Source: Rhizobium sp. L51/94 (GTDB lineage: Bacteria > Pseudomonadota > Alphaproteobacteria > Rhizobiales > Rhizobiaceae). Taken from it: DNA of 64,000 nucleotides. The stretch spans positions 597,501 through 661,500 of the forward strand of contig NZ_CP072141.1 in assembly GCF_019355555.1 (NCBI RefSeq), given 5' to 3'. The translations under genes and the position numbers were made by a program. Of the stretch, positions 7,930 through 18,058 are shown piece by piece (positions within the stretch are counted from its first letter, which is position 1; every line of letters begins with the position of its first letter). The notes under the pieces were generated by a model. That model was not told the DNA's origin. It did no database searches and saw only the letters and a list, made by a program, of their open reading frames with translations.

Positions 7930-10900
7930 CTATTGGCCGATCGCGAATCCTTCGTCGGGATTGGCGATCTCCGTGCCGTTGATAGTGACAAGGTAGCCTT
8001 CCGCATTGGACGGTTTTGAGACCGAAATGCGATATTTTGTGTCTGAAAGATCAAGTTCAGCCGTAAAGCCGTCCCATGCCGAGGGCAAGGCGGGCTTCAC
8101 GTAAAGGTGACCATTGGCGACACGGATCCCCAGCAAACCTTCGATGGCGACACGGTACATCCAGCCCGCAGAGCCGGTGTACCAGCTCCAGCCGCCACGT
8201 CCGGCCAGTTGTCCTTCGCCGTAGATATCGGCAGCAACCACGTAGGGTTCGACCCGGTATTGGTCGCTCGCAGCCTTGTCCAGCGCGTGGTTGACGGGAT
8301 TGAGCAGGTTGAAGCAACGCCACGCATCGTCACCACGACCCATTTCAGCCAGCGCCAGGACAACCCACGTCGCGGCATGGGTATACTGCCCGCCGTTTTC
8401 GCGAACGCCCGGCGGATAGGACCGGATGTAGCCGGGGTCGCGTGGCGACTTGGCGAATGCCGGTGTAAACAGCCGGATAATGCCCTTGTCGTCATCCACC
8501 AGCCGCTCAAGAACGGCATCCATGGCTTTTTCACCACGAGCCCGGTCGCCTTCGCCGGACAGGATGTTCCAGGATTGGGCAATCGAATCGATCTGGCATT
8601 CGAAGTTCTCGTTCGAACCGAGCGGTGTGCCGTCATCGAAATAGCCACGACGATAGTAACCGCCATCCCAGCCTGCCGTTTCCAACGCCTTCTTCAGTTC
8701 CGGCAGATGGGCCGACCAGCGTGCAACCCGCTCGCTGTCGCCACGGGCTTCGGCGTAAGGGATGAAGGATGTCAGCGTACCCGCCAGGAACCAGCCGAGC
8801 CACGTGCTTTCACCACGGCCGAGCATGCCGACGCGGTTCATGCCGTCGTTCCAGTCGCCACCGAGGATCAGCGGCAAGCCGTTTCCGCCCTTGCGACGGA
8901 TAGCAAGGTCGAGGGCCAGCGCCGCATGTTCGTAGAGGCTGACCTTGTCCGAAGAAACCTCCGGCTTGTAGAAGGCATCGTGCATCCCCGATGTCAGGGA
9001 GGCGCCCTCTACGAAGGCAAGTTCTTCGTCGAGCAGTGCCCGGTCGCCGGTCACGGTGCAGTACTGGTTGATCGCGTAGGCGAGCCAGACCACGTCGTCC
9101 GAGATATGCGTCCGGACGCCGGCACCTGTTCCCGGCAGCCACCAATGCTGGACATCGCCTTCGTGGAACTGGCGCGAGGCGGCATTAAGGATCTGCTTAC
9201 GGGCAAGCTCCGGCGAATGCGTCAGGAACGCCAGCGTATCCTGCAACTGGTCGCGGAAGCCGAAGGCGCCGCTCGCCTGATAGAAAGCGGTGCGTGCCAT
9301 GATGCGGCAGCCGAGGCTCTGATAGGGGAGCCATGCATTGACCATGTTGTTCATCGCCTTGTCAGGCGTCGAGATCTGCAGCCGACCTGTGAAGCCGTTC
9401 CAGAAGGTCTTGCTGGCCTCGAGCAGGTCGTCGAAGCTCTCCGACCGGATTGCCGACACGAGAGTGCGAGCCTCTTCAGTGGACGCAGTATCGCCCATGT
9501 AGAAGCAGACATCCCGCTGTTCGCCAGCCTCCAGCGTCACGTCGATGGCCATCGCGGCGCACGGGTCGCCCTCGAGATCGAGTGAGCCGGATAGGACGGC
9601 ACCAGAGACGACAGCCTGCGGCAGCTGGATCGAACCGGCCCGACCGATGAACTCACGGCGGCTGGAGGAGATGCTACCCACCGTTTCGCTGGCCGCCATG
9701 AAGGCAACATGACGCGAATAGTCGATGCTGTAGGGGTTGCTCGCAAACAACGCTCCGGTCTCGGAATCCTGCGACGACAGGATGAACGGCCCCGTCTTGC
9801 GCGGATTGTTGCCGAGAACCCATTCTGCATAATTGTAGAGACGCAGGCGGCGAACCGCCGTGCCCTCGTTGCGCAGCCGCAGGCGTGTCATCTTGACAGG
9901 ACGCGTCCGGTCAACCGTCTGGGTGACTTCGAGCGAGATTTCGTCCTGCACGCTGGTGAAGACCGAATAGCCAAGGCCGTGACGGGCTTCGAATGCAGCG
10001 GATGGACGGCGCGACAGGGCCGCATAGGGCGTCATGACAGCACCGCTGACGAGATCGGCGACATAGAGCGCCTCGCCCGGACGGTTGATGACCATGTCGT
10101 TGGACCAGGAGGTCAGCTGGTAGTCGCGAGAGTTCGCGCTCCATGTGAAGGCAGCACCTTCGGCCGCGACATGGAAGCCGAAATTCTCGTTGGATATGAC
10201 GTTGATCCACGGCTGCGGCGTCGACTGGCCACCGAACAGGCGCACGACATATTCGCGGCCGTCGCTGGAGAAGCCGCCATAGCCGTTCCAGAAGTCTAGA
10301 TCGCCCTTGTCTACCATCGAAGCCGGCGCCGAAACTGGCTGCGTCGTCGTGGCAACCACGGTGGTACGCCGCATTTCGGGTTCACTTGTATGCGTCGATG
10401 TCGCAAGCGAAGGCGCACGGGTGATCTGGTCGACGATCGTCCCGTTGCGGGCATGGAAGACGACGCGCGATGCCGCCAGCACTGCCTGGTAGGTTTCAGG
10501 CTCCATCAGGTCCTTGCGCGCTGCAAAGATATGCGGGCGCAAGCCTTCGCCCTGGCTCGAATGGCGGACGGATTCGCAAAGCGCATCCAGATCGTGCTGC
10601 ATGTCCTGCGCATAGGACGCAGCCCGCTCGTTCATGATCACCAGATCGGCGGTGATGCCGCGCGAACGCAGGTATTCCTGGGCACTCAGCGCTTCCTTGG
10701 CGATTTCGAGATCGATATCGTCATTGATGCGCAGCGTGAAGATCGGGTGATCGCCGGAGATCGCCAGCGGCCACAGCGCCGACTGCGGCTGCAGCCCTGC
10801 GTGGACCACGGCTGCTTCGGCCCTCAGGTGCATATCAGGATAAACCAGATAACGGGCCAGATGCTGGAATATCTTCGCATGTTGCGAAGTCACGCCGATC

Positions 10901-13900
10901 TGGCGCATCTGAACCTGTGTCCGGGTCCAGGCATGAACCATTTCCTGACCGAATGCATCGGGATTGCGGAAGCGCTCGACAGCCCTGTCGATATCTTCGC
11001 GGTTCGGGGCAGCGATCGTCCAGAAGATGACGCTGACCTTCTTGCCGGCCGGAACGCGGATGACACGGCGCAGCGAAAGGCAGGCGTCGAGCGTAAATCC
11101 ATCGGTGCCGGAGAGGCTTATGCCAGGGTCGAAGGCGGCAGCCTCCCCAAGGCTGCGGCCGCGTCCGATGAAGCGACGGCGATCGGTTTCGAACTCGGTC
11201 GGTCGTTCGGAGCCAGCATTGTCGACGACCATGTGGGCCATCGTCATATCCGGTTCGTTAGGATCGCGCTTGTTACGCTCGACACGGATGACATCGCCAA
11301 GTTCACCGATTTCGGTCTTGACGAACATCCGGGCAAAGACCGGATGGGCTGCGTCGACATCCTCGTTAGCGATGACGGGCTCGAGATAGGACGTCACTTC
11401 GATGAAGCGATCTTCAGAGCCGGCATTGTGCAGAGTGACACGCCGACCTTCGGCATCGTGGTCGGTGGCGATGATGCACTCGACGTCGGAGGTCAGCTCC
11501 CCAACCGTCTTGCTGTACTCGGCCTTGTCGTCGCTGAAGATGACGCTGGCCTTCTCGCCCTCGATGCTGCGCGGCTCAGATGTCGCCGACCACCACTGGT
11601 GGGAGACCGTATCGCGCAGGAAGATGAAAGTGCCCCAGCGATCCTCCGTCGGATCGGGCTTCCAGCGAGAAACGGCAAGACCGTTCCAGCGCGAGTAGCC
11701 TGAACCTGTCGCGGTCAGCATGACGGAATAGTGGCCGTTCGACAGAAGGGCGATCTCGCGGTCCTGGCGCGCAGGATTGCTGATCTTGCGGACTTCCGCC
11801 TTCAGCAGGTCCTCCTGGATGTTGGCCGGAGCATCGGTCTCGTGCTTGGCGGCCATGACCGGGATATCGCGCGGTGCCTTTTCCTGAAGCAGCAGTTCGG
11901 CGGCCTCGATCACTGGATCGGCGTGGAACAGCTCGCGAAGCCTGCCGTTGAAGGCAACGTTGGCGACGGCTGCGATCGACATGCCATGATGGTGGGCATA
12001 ATAATTGTAGACGATCGCGAACTTCTTGCCGTCCGGGACGCGGGTGGGCGTAAAATCGACGGCATCGTGGAAGCCGTACATGCCGAGAGCGCCGACCTTG
12101 CGCAGTCGGTTGAGGTTTTCGAGCGCTGCCTCCGGATCGTACATGGCGGCCAGCAACGAGGCATAGGGCGCGATGACGGCATTCTGTCCGAGACCACGCT
12201 TCAGGCCGAGCGAGGGCACGCCGAAGTTGGTGTACTGATAGTTCATCTGATGGTCGCGGGCGTTGAAAGCCGCTTCCGAGATACCCCACGGCACGCCGAG
12301 GCGACGGCCGTAGTTCATCTGCTCGATGACGATCAGGTTGTTCGTCTGGTTGAGAATACCCCCTTGGCGCTCCTGCATGACCAGCGGCGGCATCAGGTAT
12401 TCGAACATCGAGCCCGACCACGACACCAGCGCACCACGCGAGCCGACCGGCACGACCTGACGGCCGAGACGATACCAGTGCTCCGTCGGCAGGTCGCCCT
12501 TGGCGATGGCAAAGAGGCTGGTAAGGCGGGCTTCCGAAGCCAGCAGATCGTAGCAGGCAGCATCGAGCTCACCGCTTTCGACACGGTAGCCAATCGACAG
12601 CAGGCGCCGTTCCGGGCGGAAAAGGAAGGCAAAATCCATCGAGAAGGCGATATCGCGGGTGCGATCGCGCAGGTCGATCAGCCGCTGGCGCAGTGCCTCG
12701 ACATTGGAGAGGTCGAAGACGCTGTCGGCAATATGGGCTTCGCAGACCTGGATCAGCGATTCCGACCAGCGAATGACTTCGGCACTCTGCGGCGACTTGA
12801 CCTCGTGATCGAGATTGGCCGCGAGCTTCTTGATGTCGCGCGCGAGCACGGCAAGGTTGATGACGCGGATCGAGGCAAACTCGTGCTCGCGCTTGACCGC
12901 AGCAAGAGCGTTCTGAAAACCGATGATGCGCTCTTCGAGACGGCGGCGCAGAGGACGCACGGTCTTGCGGTCGTCGGGAAGGTCCGCAAGGATTTCCTGG
13001 AGAACGCCGGAGACATCGCCGACGCCATCGAGATTGCCCTGCATATGCGCCGACGGTGCTTCTGCCCAAATACGGCATGCCGAGGAAACGGCGATCAGGT
13101 GTCCGGCAAGGTTACCGCTGTCCACGGCCGAGACATAGCGCGGCCCGAGCGTCTTCAACGTGTCCGTATGATACCAGTTGAGCAGGTGACCGCGGTATTT
13201 TTCCATCCGATCGACGGTGGCGATCGTCTGCTCGAGACGGGTGATTGTCTCCTCGAACGACAGCCAGCCGAAATGACGGGCTGACACGACCGACAGGAGA
13301 TAGACGCCGATATTGGTCGGCGACGTCCGCGGGGCGACCACGGCGTGCGGCGTCTGCTGGACGTTGTCCGGCGGCAGGAAGTTCTGCTGCTCGACGACGA
13401 AGGCTTCGAAATAGCGCCATGTGCGGCGGGCAATCTTGCGCAACTCGGTCGACACATGCTCGGAGACATGCAGCTGGTCTTCGGTTTCCGCCGACTGGCT
13501 AACATAATAGGCAACTGCCGGCGACAGGACCCAGAGGACGACAAAGGGAATGCCGACCAGATAGGCGTTGCTGCCGCTGAGTGCGGCAAGCCCTAGGGCT
13601 AGCACCGCCAGAACCGGCGCCTGCCACATGACCTTGTAATGGCCAAGAATAGTCGTCTGGGCCGCGGCCTGGGCGCTTGCAGCCGTACGCCACTGCAGCA
13701 TGAGCTTGCGGCTGACGAAGGTGCGGTAGATGGACCGGCCAATGGCGTCTGCCATGCCGCAGGCGGAATCCGCCAGGAACACGATACGCAACGCCACTTG
13801 GGCATTGGCATCGCGGATATCGGTCCAGACGGTATAGAGGTGAGCGCGGGCGACGATATCGCTGGTGCGAGGGATGATGCCGTTGATAAGGCCGAGCGTC

Positions 13901-16431
13901 GGGGCGACGAAGAGGCAGAAGATCAGCACGATCTGCCAGATCAGCGCCGAGAACGGCGCCATCAGATACCAGCCTAGCACGGACGCGAAGAACCACGCGA
14001 TCGGCGTCAGCGAGCGGCGCAGGTTGTCGAACATCTTCCAGCGTCCGAGGCCGGTAATGCCGCGCGAGGGATTGAAGATGTACGGCAGCAGCTGCCAGTC
14101 GCCACGCGCCCAGCGGTGCTGACGCGAAACCTCGACCTCATAGCGGATCGGGAAGTCTTCGACGAGTTCGCAGTCGGTGACGAGAGCGCAGCGCGCCATC
14201 GAGCCTTCAAGCAGATCGTGGCTGAGAACGGAGTTCTCGTCGATCTTGCCGCGCAGGGCATTTTCGAAGGCGTCGACGTGATAGAGGCCCTTGCCCGTGA
14301 ACGTGCCTTCGCCAGCCAGATCCTGGTAGACGTCGGAAACGGTGAAGACGTAGGGGTCGAGGCCGCGATTGATCGAAAAGACGCGCTGGAAGACGGACGC
14401 GTCCTTGCCCGTCGTCAGTGACGGCGTGACGCGCGGCTGCAGGACACCGTAGCCGCTGATGACGCGCTTGGTTTCCGGATCGACCACCGGCCGGTTGATC
14501 GGATGGTAGAGCTTGCCGACGAGCTTTGTCACGGTATCGCGCATCAGGCGCGTGTCGGAATCCAGCGTCATGACATACTGGATGTCCTTCGGGATGACAT
14601 TGGCGCCAGGAAGGAATGTCGTGTCGCGGTCACCGCGCAGCAGCAGGTTCAACTCGTGCAGTTTGCCGCGCTTGCGCTCCCAGCCCATCCAGACGTCTTC
14701 GGCAGGATTGTAGAGGCGACGACGGTGCAGCAGGTAGAACCGAGTCTTGCCGTCGAAATTGTAGCGCTGTGACAGGTTGCCGATTTCGCGGCGCGCATAA
14801 TCCAGTACTTCCAGATCGGCCGGCGTCTCCTCGACCTTGCTGTCCGGCCAGTCGCTGAGCAGCGCGAAGTAGATTTCGCCGCGCGGGTTGGCGAGATAGT
14901 GGACCTCGAGATTGCGCACCAGTTCGTCGACGCTGTCGCGATTGGAGATCAGCGTCGGGACGACGACCAGGGTGCGGGCGTCTTCGGGAATGCCCTCCTT
15001 GAATTCGTATCCGACAAGCCGAACTGGCGTCACGAAAAGGGTGATGAGGGTGTTGAAGAGCCCCGTGGCGCCTTCGGAGGCAGGCAGCGAGAACATCAGC
15101 AGCAGGACGATGGTCTCGGCCGCACCCATGCCGGCGCGCACCATGAAGGTGCCGACAATGGCCATGGCAAGAATGGTCAGCAGCACGACCGGGCCGGCGA
15201 TCGCAAACCAGCGAAGTCTGCGGACTTGGCGGACAAAATGCTGCACCGGCAGTGGCTTGTAGTGGATAGCCTCTTCCAGCTTCATGCGCTGTGTGCCGAC
15301 GAGGAAGCCGCCGACGTTCGGTTCGTGAGACTGGGGCTCGGCAGACGCCTTGGCCGCAGCCGTCATGTCGATGGCAATCTGGGCGATTTCGATTTCGGTC
15401 TTGTCAGACCGGCGCGCGAGCTTTTCGATCTGCTTGCGGTATTTGTTGCGCGACCCGGCATCGAGGGCGCCATAATCGGTCTCTGTCCAGAGCAGCTTGT
15501 CGACCTGGCTGACCTCCTCGACCCAGACAGACCATTCTGTGTCATCGATTTCGCGCAGGCTGCGGATGATATGCCCCATGGTGGCATTGCCGGCGGCAAG
15601 CCGCGTGTGCTCGGCCATCATGACTTCTTCGGAATCGGTACCGGCTGCCGCCATCCGCTGCTCGAGCCAGTCGATGGCGAGGCTCGATGTCTGCGATCCG
15701 TCGCGCAGGCGATAGAGGAACTGCGTCGCAAAGGTATTATCCTTCGTCAGCGGCTCCAGCGATTTCAGATATTCTGCGCATTTTGCAGGCTCGGCGAGCC
15801 GGATCAGTTCGTCAGCGGCCTCGTTCGCCTTGCCGCGCATGCGGCGGCTGTGCTCGACACGGATCGAGATGCGACGCAGATTGTCGACCAGCACGTAACG
15901 CACCAGCGACGGTAACGCCCAGAGCTCGCCGATCTTGAAGATCTCGTGCTCCTGGAAACCGTCGACGATGGCCATCAAGCCCTTGTAGGAGATCTGGCTG
16001 TGGGTATGAGCGACATAGAGCCAGGCCACGGCGAGCGCACGTGGCATGACCATGCCCTGAATGGTCATAGTCGGCAGCTGGCGATAGAATTTCTTCGGAA
16101 AATCCCGCCGAACTTCCTGGATTGCTTCTTCGACAATGTAGTGATTGTCCAAGAGCCATTCGGCCGCCGGCGTGATGGACTGGCCTGCCTCGACATCCGC
16201 TGCGGCCGCGCGATAGACGCGCAGGATTTCCGTTTCGTTTTCACGATGGCGGGCGAAGAATTCGAATGGCTTGAAATTCGGCAGCGTATCGGCGCCGTCA
16301 CGTGCGAAGGCCTCCCCGCACTCCCTCAGCTGGTCGTTGGACAGGAAGCTTGCGCGTATCGAATCGTTGAGATCGACAAGCTTGGCTTCAGGAGCGCGCG
16401 GCGAAGGGGTCGGGGAAATTTCAGCTGACAT
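7930..16431 (-). CDS. ndvB: Cyclic beta-1,2-glucan synthase (NdvB/ChvB)
   Basis: This inner-membrane enzyme makes cyclic beta-1,2-glucan from UDP-glucose, initiating, elongating, sizing and cyclising the chain. The 2,833-residue length is that of rhizobial NdvB/ChvB. The glycosyltransferase part has TLDSDTRLMRD near nt 14,560 and the QHRWARGDWQ motif near 14,105. Hydrophobic helices lie near 15,090-15,250, 13,880-14,000 and 13,510-13,630. The C-terminal half has two glycoside-hydrolase-94-like carbohydrate modules, with the phosphorylase-like acidic motif GGDWNDGM near 8,845. The ATG at 16431 (MSAEISPTP) is used; a TTG at 16449 is an alternative, and neither has a clear Shine-Dalgarno site. 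In relatives the glucan is needed for osmotic adaptation and plant or animal host interaction. Confidence 0.97.
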   Translation of the reverse strand: MSAEISPTPSPRAPEAKLVDLNDSIRASFLSNDQLRECGEAFARDGADTLPNFKPFEFFARHRENETEILRVYRAAAADVEAGQSITPAAEWLLDNHYIVEEAIQEVRRDFPKKFYRQLPTMTIQGMVMPRALAVAWLYVAHTHSQISYKGLMAIVDGFQEHEIFKIGELWALPSLVRYVLVDNLRRISIRVEHSRRMRGKANEAADELIRLAEPAKCAEYLKSLEPLTKDNTFATQFLYRLRDGSQTSSLAIDWLEQRMAAAGTDSEEVMMAEHTRLAAGNATMGHIIRSLREIDDTEWSVWVEEVSQVDKLLWTETDYGALDAGSRNKYRKQIEKLARRSDKTEIEIAQIAIDMTAAAKASAEPQSHEPNVGGFLVGTQRMKLEEAIHYKPLPVQHFVRQVRRLRWFAIAGPVVLLTILAMAIVGTFMVRAGMGAAETIVLLLMFSLPASEGATGLFNTLITLFVTPVRLVGYEFKEGIPEDARTLVVVPTLISNRDSVDELVRNLEVHYLANPRGEIYFALLSDWPDSKVEETPADLEVLDYARREIGNLSQRYNFDGKTRFYLLHRRRLYNPAEDVWMGWERKRGKLHELNLLLRGDRDTTFLPGANVIPKDIQYVMTLDSDTRLMRDTVTKLVGKLYHPINRPVVDPETKRVISGYGVLQPRVTPSLTTGKDASVFQRVFSINRGLDPYVFTVSDVYQDLAGEGTFTGKGLYHVDAFENALRGKIDENSVLSHDLLEGSMARCALVTDCELVEDFPIRYEVEVSRQHRWARGDWQLLPYIFNPSRGITGLGRWKMFDNLRRSLTPIAWFFASVLGWYLMAPFSALIWQIVLIFCLFVAPTLGLINGIIPRTSDIVARAHLYTVWTDIRDANAQVALRIVFLADSACGMADAIGRSIYRTFVSRKLMLQWRTAASAQAAAQTTILGHYKVMWQAPVLAVLALGLAALSGSNAYLVGIPFVVLWVLSPAVAYYVSQSAETEDQLHVSEHVSTELRKIARRTWRYFEAFVVEQQNFLPPDNVQQTPHAVVAPRTSPTNIGVYLLSVVSARHFGWLSFEETITRLEQTIATVDRMEKYRGHLLNWYHTDTLKTLGPRYVSAVDSGNLAGHLIAVSSACRIWAEAPSAHMQGNLDGVGDVSGVLQEILADLPDDRKTVRPLRRRLEERIIGFQNALAAVKREHEFASIRVINLAVLARDIKKLAANLDHEVKSPQSAEVIRWSESLIQVCEAHIADSVFDLSNVEALRQRLIDLRDRTRDIAFSMDFAFLFRPERRLLSIGYRVESGELDAACYDLLASEARLTSLFAIAKGDLPTEHWYRLGRQVVPVGSRGALVSWSGSMFEYLMPPLVMQERQGGILNQTNNLIVIEQMNYGRRLGVPWGISEAAFNARDHQMNYQYTNFGVPSLGLKRGLGQNAVIAPYASLLAAMYDPEAALENLNRLRKVGALGMYGFHDAVDFTPTRVPDGKKFAIVYNYYAHHHGMSIAAVANVAFNGRLRELFHADPVIEAAELLLQEKAPRDIPVMAAKHETDAPANIQEDLLKAEVRKISNPARQDREIALLSNGHYSVMLTATGSGYSRWNGLAVSRWKPDPTEDRWGTFIFLRDTVSHQWWSATSEPRSIEGEKASVIFSDDKAEYSKTVGELTSDVECIIATDHDAEGRRVTLHNAGSEDRFIEVTSYLEPVIANEDVDAAHPVFARMFVKTEIGELGDVIRVERNKRDPNEPDMTMAHMVVDNAGSERPTEFETDRRRFIGRGRSLGEAAAFDPGISLSGTDGFTLDACLSLRRVIRVPAGKKVSVIFWTIAAPNREDIDRAVERFRNPDAFGQEMVHAWTRTQVQMRQIGVTSQHAKIFQHLARYLVYPDMHLRAEAAVVHAGLQPQSALWPLAISGDHPIFTLRINDDIDLEIAKEALSAQEYLRSRGITADLVIMNERAASYAQDMQHDLDALCESVRHSSQGEGLRPHIFAARKDLMEPETYQAVLAASRVVFHARNGTIVDQITRAPSLATSTHTSEPEMRRTTVVATTTQPVSAPASMVDKGDLDFWNGYGGFSSDGREYVVRLFGGQSTPQPWINVISNENFGFHVAAEGAAFTWSANSRDYQLTSWSNDMVINRPGEALYVADLVSGAVMTPYAALSRRPSAAFEARHGLGYSVFTSVQDEISLEVTQTVDRTRPVKMTRLRLRNEGTAVRRLRLYNYAEWVLGNNPRKTGPFILSSQDSETGALFASNPYSIDYSRHVAFMAASETVGSISSSRREFIGRAGSIQLPQAVVSGAVLSGSLDLEGDPCAAMAIDVTLEAGEQRDVCFYMGDTASTEEARTLVSAIRSESFDDLLEASKTFWNGFTGRLQISTPDKAMNNMVNAWLPYQSLGCRIMARTAFYQASGAFGFRDQLQDTLAFLTHSPELARKQILNAASRQFHEGDVQHWWLPGTGAGVRTHISDDVVWLAYAINQYCTVTGDRALLDEELAFVEGASLTSGMHDAFYKPEVSSDKVSLYEHAALALDLAIRRKGGNGLPLILGGDWNDGMNRVGMLGRGESTWLGWFLAGTLTSFIPYAEARGDSERVARWSAHLPELKKALETAGWDGGYYRRGYFDDGTPLGSNENFECQIDSIAQSWNILSGEGDRARGEKAMDAVLERLVDDDKGIIRLFTPAFAKSPRDPGYIRSYPPGVRENGGQYTHAATWVVLALAEMGRGDDAWRCFNLLNPVNHALDKAASDQYRVEPYVVAADIYGEGQLAGRGGWSWYTGSAGWMYRVAIEGLLGIRVANGHLYVKPALPSAWDGFTAELDLSDTKYRISVSKPSNAEGYLVTINGTEIANPDEGFAIGQ

Positions 16432-16839
16432 GGGGCGGTCTGGATCCAAACGGAGTAAAGAGCATTCGCCGACAGAGCCATAAGCGCGATCACCATTCTG
16501 AGTTCAAATCCCGGAGCCCACCAGGCGCCAGGTATTTGCAAATGGCAACTTTACCGCTGCATGACCAAATTCGGCGGAGATTTTCACGGACCTCATGAGC
16601 CGACGGCATCGCGCCGTGGTTCACCCGCTCCATGAAACCTTGGAAGCACTCAATATAAATCAAGTGAGCGCGGCGGCAAGATTACATCAAGGCGATCAAA
16701 TTCATCATACATTCCCCAAATTGCACCGCGAATCTCGCCGGCTGGAAGCCAGCGTGAGACGTGCCTACTCCCATAGGCCGGCAAAGATGAACTTAAACTG
16801 AACTGAGGCCAGAGATTGTGCATGACGGCAGCCGGGGCC
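16432..16839. other. Intergenic region upstream of ndvB
   Basis: About 400 nt lie between ndvB and the end of the XRE-cupin gene, both on the minus strand. It must hold the ndvB promoter and leader, but I found no convincing -35/-10 pair. An AT-rich stretch near 16,650-16,670 (TTGATTTATATTG on the minus strand) is the best candidate. Short open frames here lack ribosome binding sites and coding bias, so I see no gene. Confidence 0.4.
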
Positions 16840-17538
16840 TTATACACCGCTCCTCTCGGGATAGGAAATAATTGACAGAAAGCGGATCGGCAGGGTGATC
16901 AGAACCTCTGGACCGTGCGGCGCGTCGGCATCGAAGAACAGGCTGTCGCCCGGCAGCATCGTATAGAGCTTGTCGCCATGGCGGTACTTCACCTCACCCT
17001 CGAGCATGTAGATGAGTTCCAGGCCGTCGTGCTGGAAGGCCGGAAAGACATCTGAATCAGCGGTCAAGGTGATGAGGTACGGCTCGACCTGCAGGCCGCT
17101 GGCACTGTTGCCGATATGGCCGAGCAGGTTGTACTGGTGCCCGGCACGCGTGCCGCGCCGTTCGATCTCCAGCCCCTCCCCTGCCTTGACGAAAACCGCA
17201 TTGCGCACCTCTTCAAACCGGCGGAAAAAGGCGGTGACGGGAACGCCCAATGCGGCGGCCAGCGACTGGAGTGTCGTCAGTGACGGCGAGGTGTTGCCGT
17301 TTTCGATCTTCGACAGCATGCCGAGCGAGATGCCGGTGGCGGAAGCCAGATCGGCGCCGGTAATGCCGAGGGTTTTGCGGAAAGCACGGACCTCGCGGCC
17401 GATGGCCACTTCGAGATTATTTTCCTTGGGGTCGCGCAGGGAATGCGGATCCTGCTTCAGGATCGGCTTGGCTGGGATTGTTTTACTCGACGTTACGGTC
17501 GCCTCGACGCTCTTGCGCGTCGCTTTGTTGTTTTCCAT
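16840..17538 (-). CDS. XRE family regulator with C-terminal cupin
   Basis: A 232-residue regulator. A charged, probably disordered N-terminus (1-42) is followed by a Cro/CI-type helix-turn-helix at about 46-103, with GADLASATGISLGMLSKIENG as its recognition region. A cupin_2 sensor domain lies at about 150-228, with HDGLELIYMLEGEVKYRHGD and MLPGDSLFFDADAPHGPE. This architecture is common in regulators of polyamine, amino-acid or sugar use (PuuR-like). Nothing adjacent names a target; the peptide transporter operon on the same strand starts upstream and is separated by two small genes. Moderate-strength promoter signals could not be assigned. Confidence 0.9.
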   Translation of the reverse strand: MENNKATRKSVEATVTSSKTIPAKPILKQDPHSLRDPKENNLEVAIGREVRAFRKTLGITGADLASATGISLGMLSKIENGNTSPSLTTLQSLAAALGVPVTAFFRRFEEVRNAVFVKAGEGLEIERRGTRAGHQYNLLGHIGNSASGLQVEPYLITLTADSDVFPAFQHDGLELIYMLEGEVKYRHGDKLYTMLPGDSLFFDADAPHGPEVLITLPIRFLSIISYPERSGV

Positions 17539-17638
17539 CCGAATATCCCATGCTGCTCGACATCCAAGCTTACTTGTTTCGGCAAATGCTTGCTATCGGG
17601 CATAGTCAGAATTTCTGAGTCGGCATGGACTTAACAAC

Positions 17639-17667
17639 AAAACGGCGGCCGATGTGGCCGCCGTTTT
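17639..17667 (-). terminator. Rho-independent terminator after the 60-residue membrane protein gene
   Basis: Arms 17639-17650 and 17656-17667 form a 12-bp GC-rich stem (AAAACGGCGGCC and its complement) with a 5-nt loop. On the minus strand the stem ends in TTTT and continues GTTGTT, a usable U tract. It lies 72 nt past the stop of the small gene at 17739-17921. The symmetric arms could also work weakly on the plus strand. Confidence 0.7.
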
Positions 17668-17738
17668 CAATCGTATTGAATGTCGAAATCAAATCCGTCT
17701 TGCATAGACGACAGGACCGCAATCCGCGTGGAAAACGA

Positions 17739-17921
17739 TCAGGTCCCGACGCCGCACACCATGGCAGCAACAAACGCGAACGCGGCAGCAAAAAGCACCA
17801 CATGCAGGACTGTCTCCCACCGGCGCCGTTTGGAGATACCGGCCGTGACCGCAAGCCGGCGTCGCTCGGAAGACGGACCAAGCTCGTCTACAGACGCATT
17901 CGACAGGCCTATATTTGCCAT
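17739..17921 (-). CDS. Small single-span membrane protein, 60 residues
   Basis: The product starts MANIGLSNASVDELGP, has a basic stretch (KRRRWE, residues about 31-36) and ends with one hydrophobic helix (TVLHVVLFAAAFAFVAAMV, about 37-55). By the positive-inside rule the N-terminus would be cytoplasmic. A perfect GGAGG lies 6-7 nt before the ATG, and a terminator follows, so it is a complete transcription unit candidate. I do not recognise a family with certainty. Small single-span proteins of this shape often act as membrane-complex accessory factors, but no partner is evident here. Confidence 0.65.
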   Translation of the reverse strand: MANIGLSNASVDELGPSSERRRLAVTAGISKRRRWETVLHVVLFAAAFAFVAAMVCGVGT

Positions 17922-18058
17922 ATGCTGCCTCCGTTAGAAAGTTGCGCTCAAGCGCGAGCAGCTGTTATCGGGGATTGATCGTCGCATTGGGAGAGATGGA
18001 TTTCCGCCCTCTGCCCCGGAGTGAAAAAATTAATCTTCACGAGGGTCAAAACAGAGAA

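Noticed and set aside
8107..13284. Several long plus-strand open frames antisense to ndvB (400-500 codons each).
   Set aside because: They lie fully within the conserved ndvB coding sequence, lack motifs and follow its codon structure in reverse.
16595..16801. Short plus-strand frame in the ndvB upstream region.
   Set aside because: No ribosome binding site, His/Arg-rich random-looking composition and no conservation clue.
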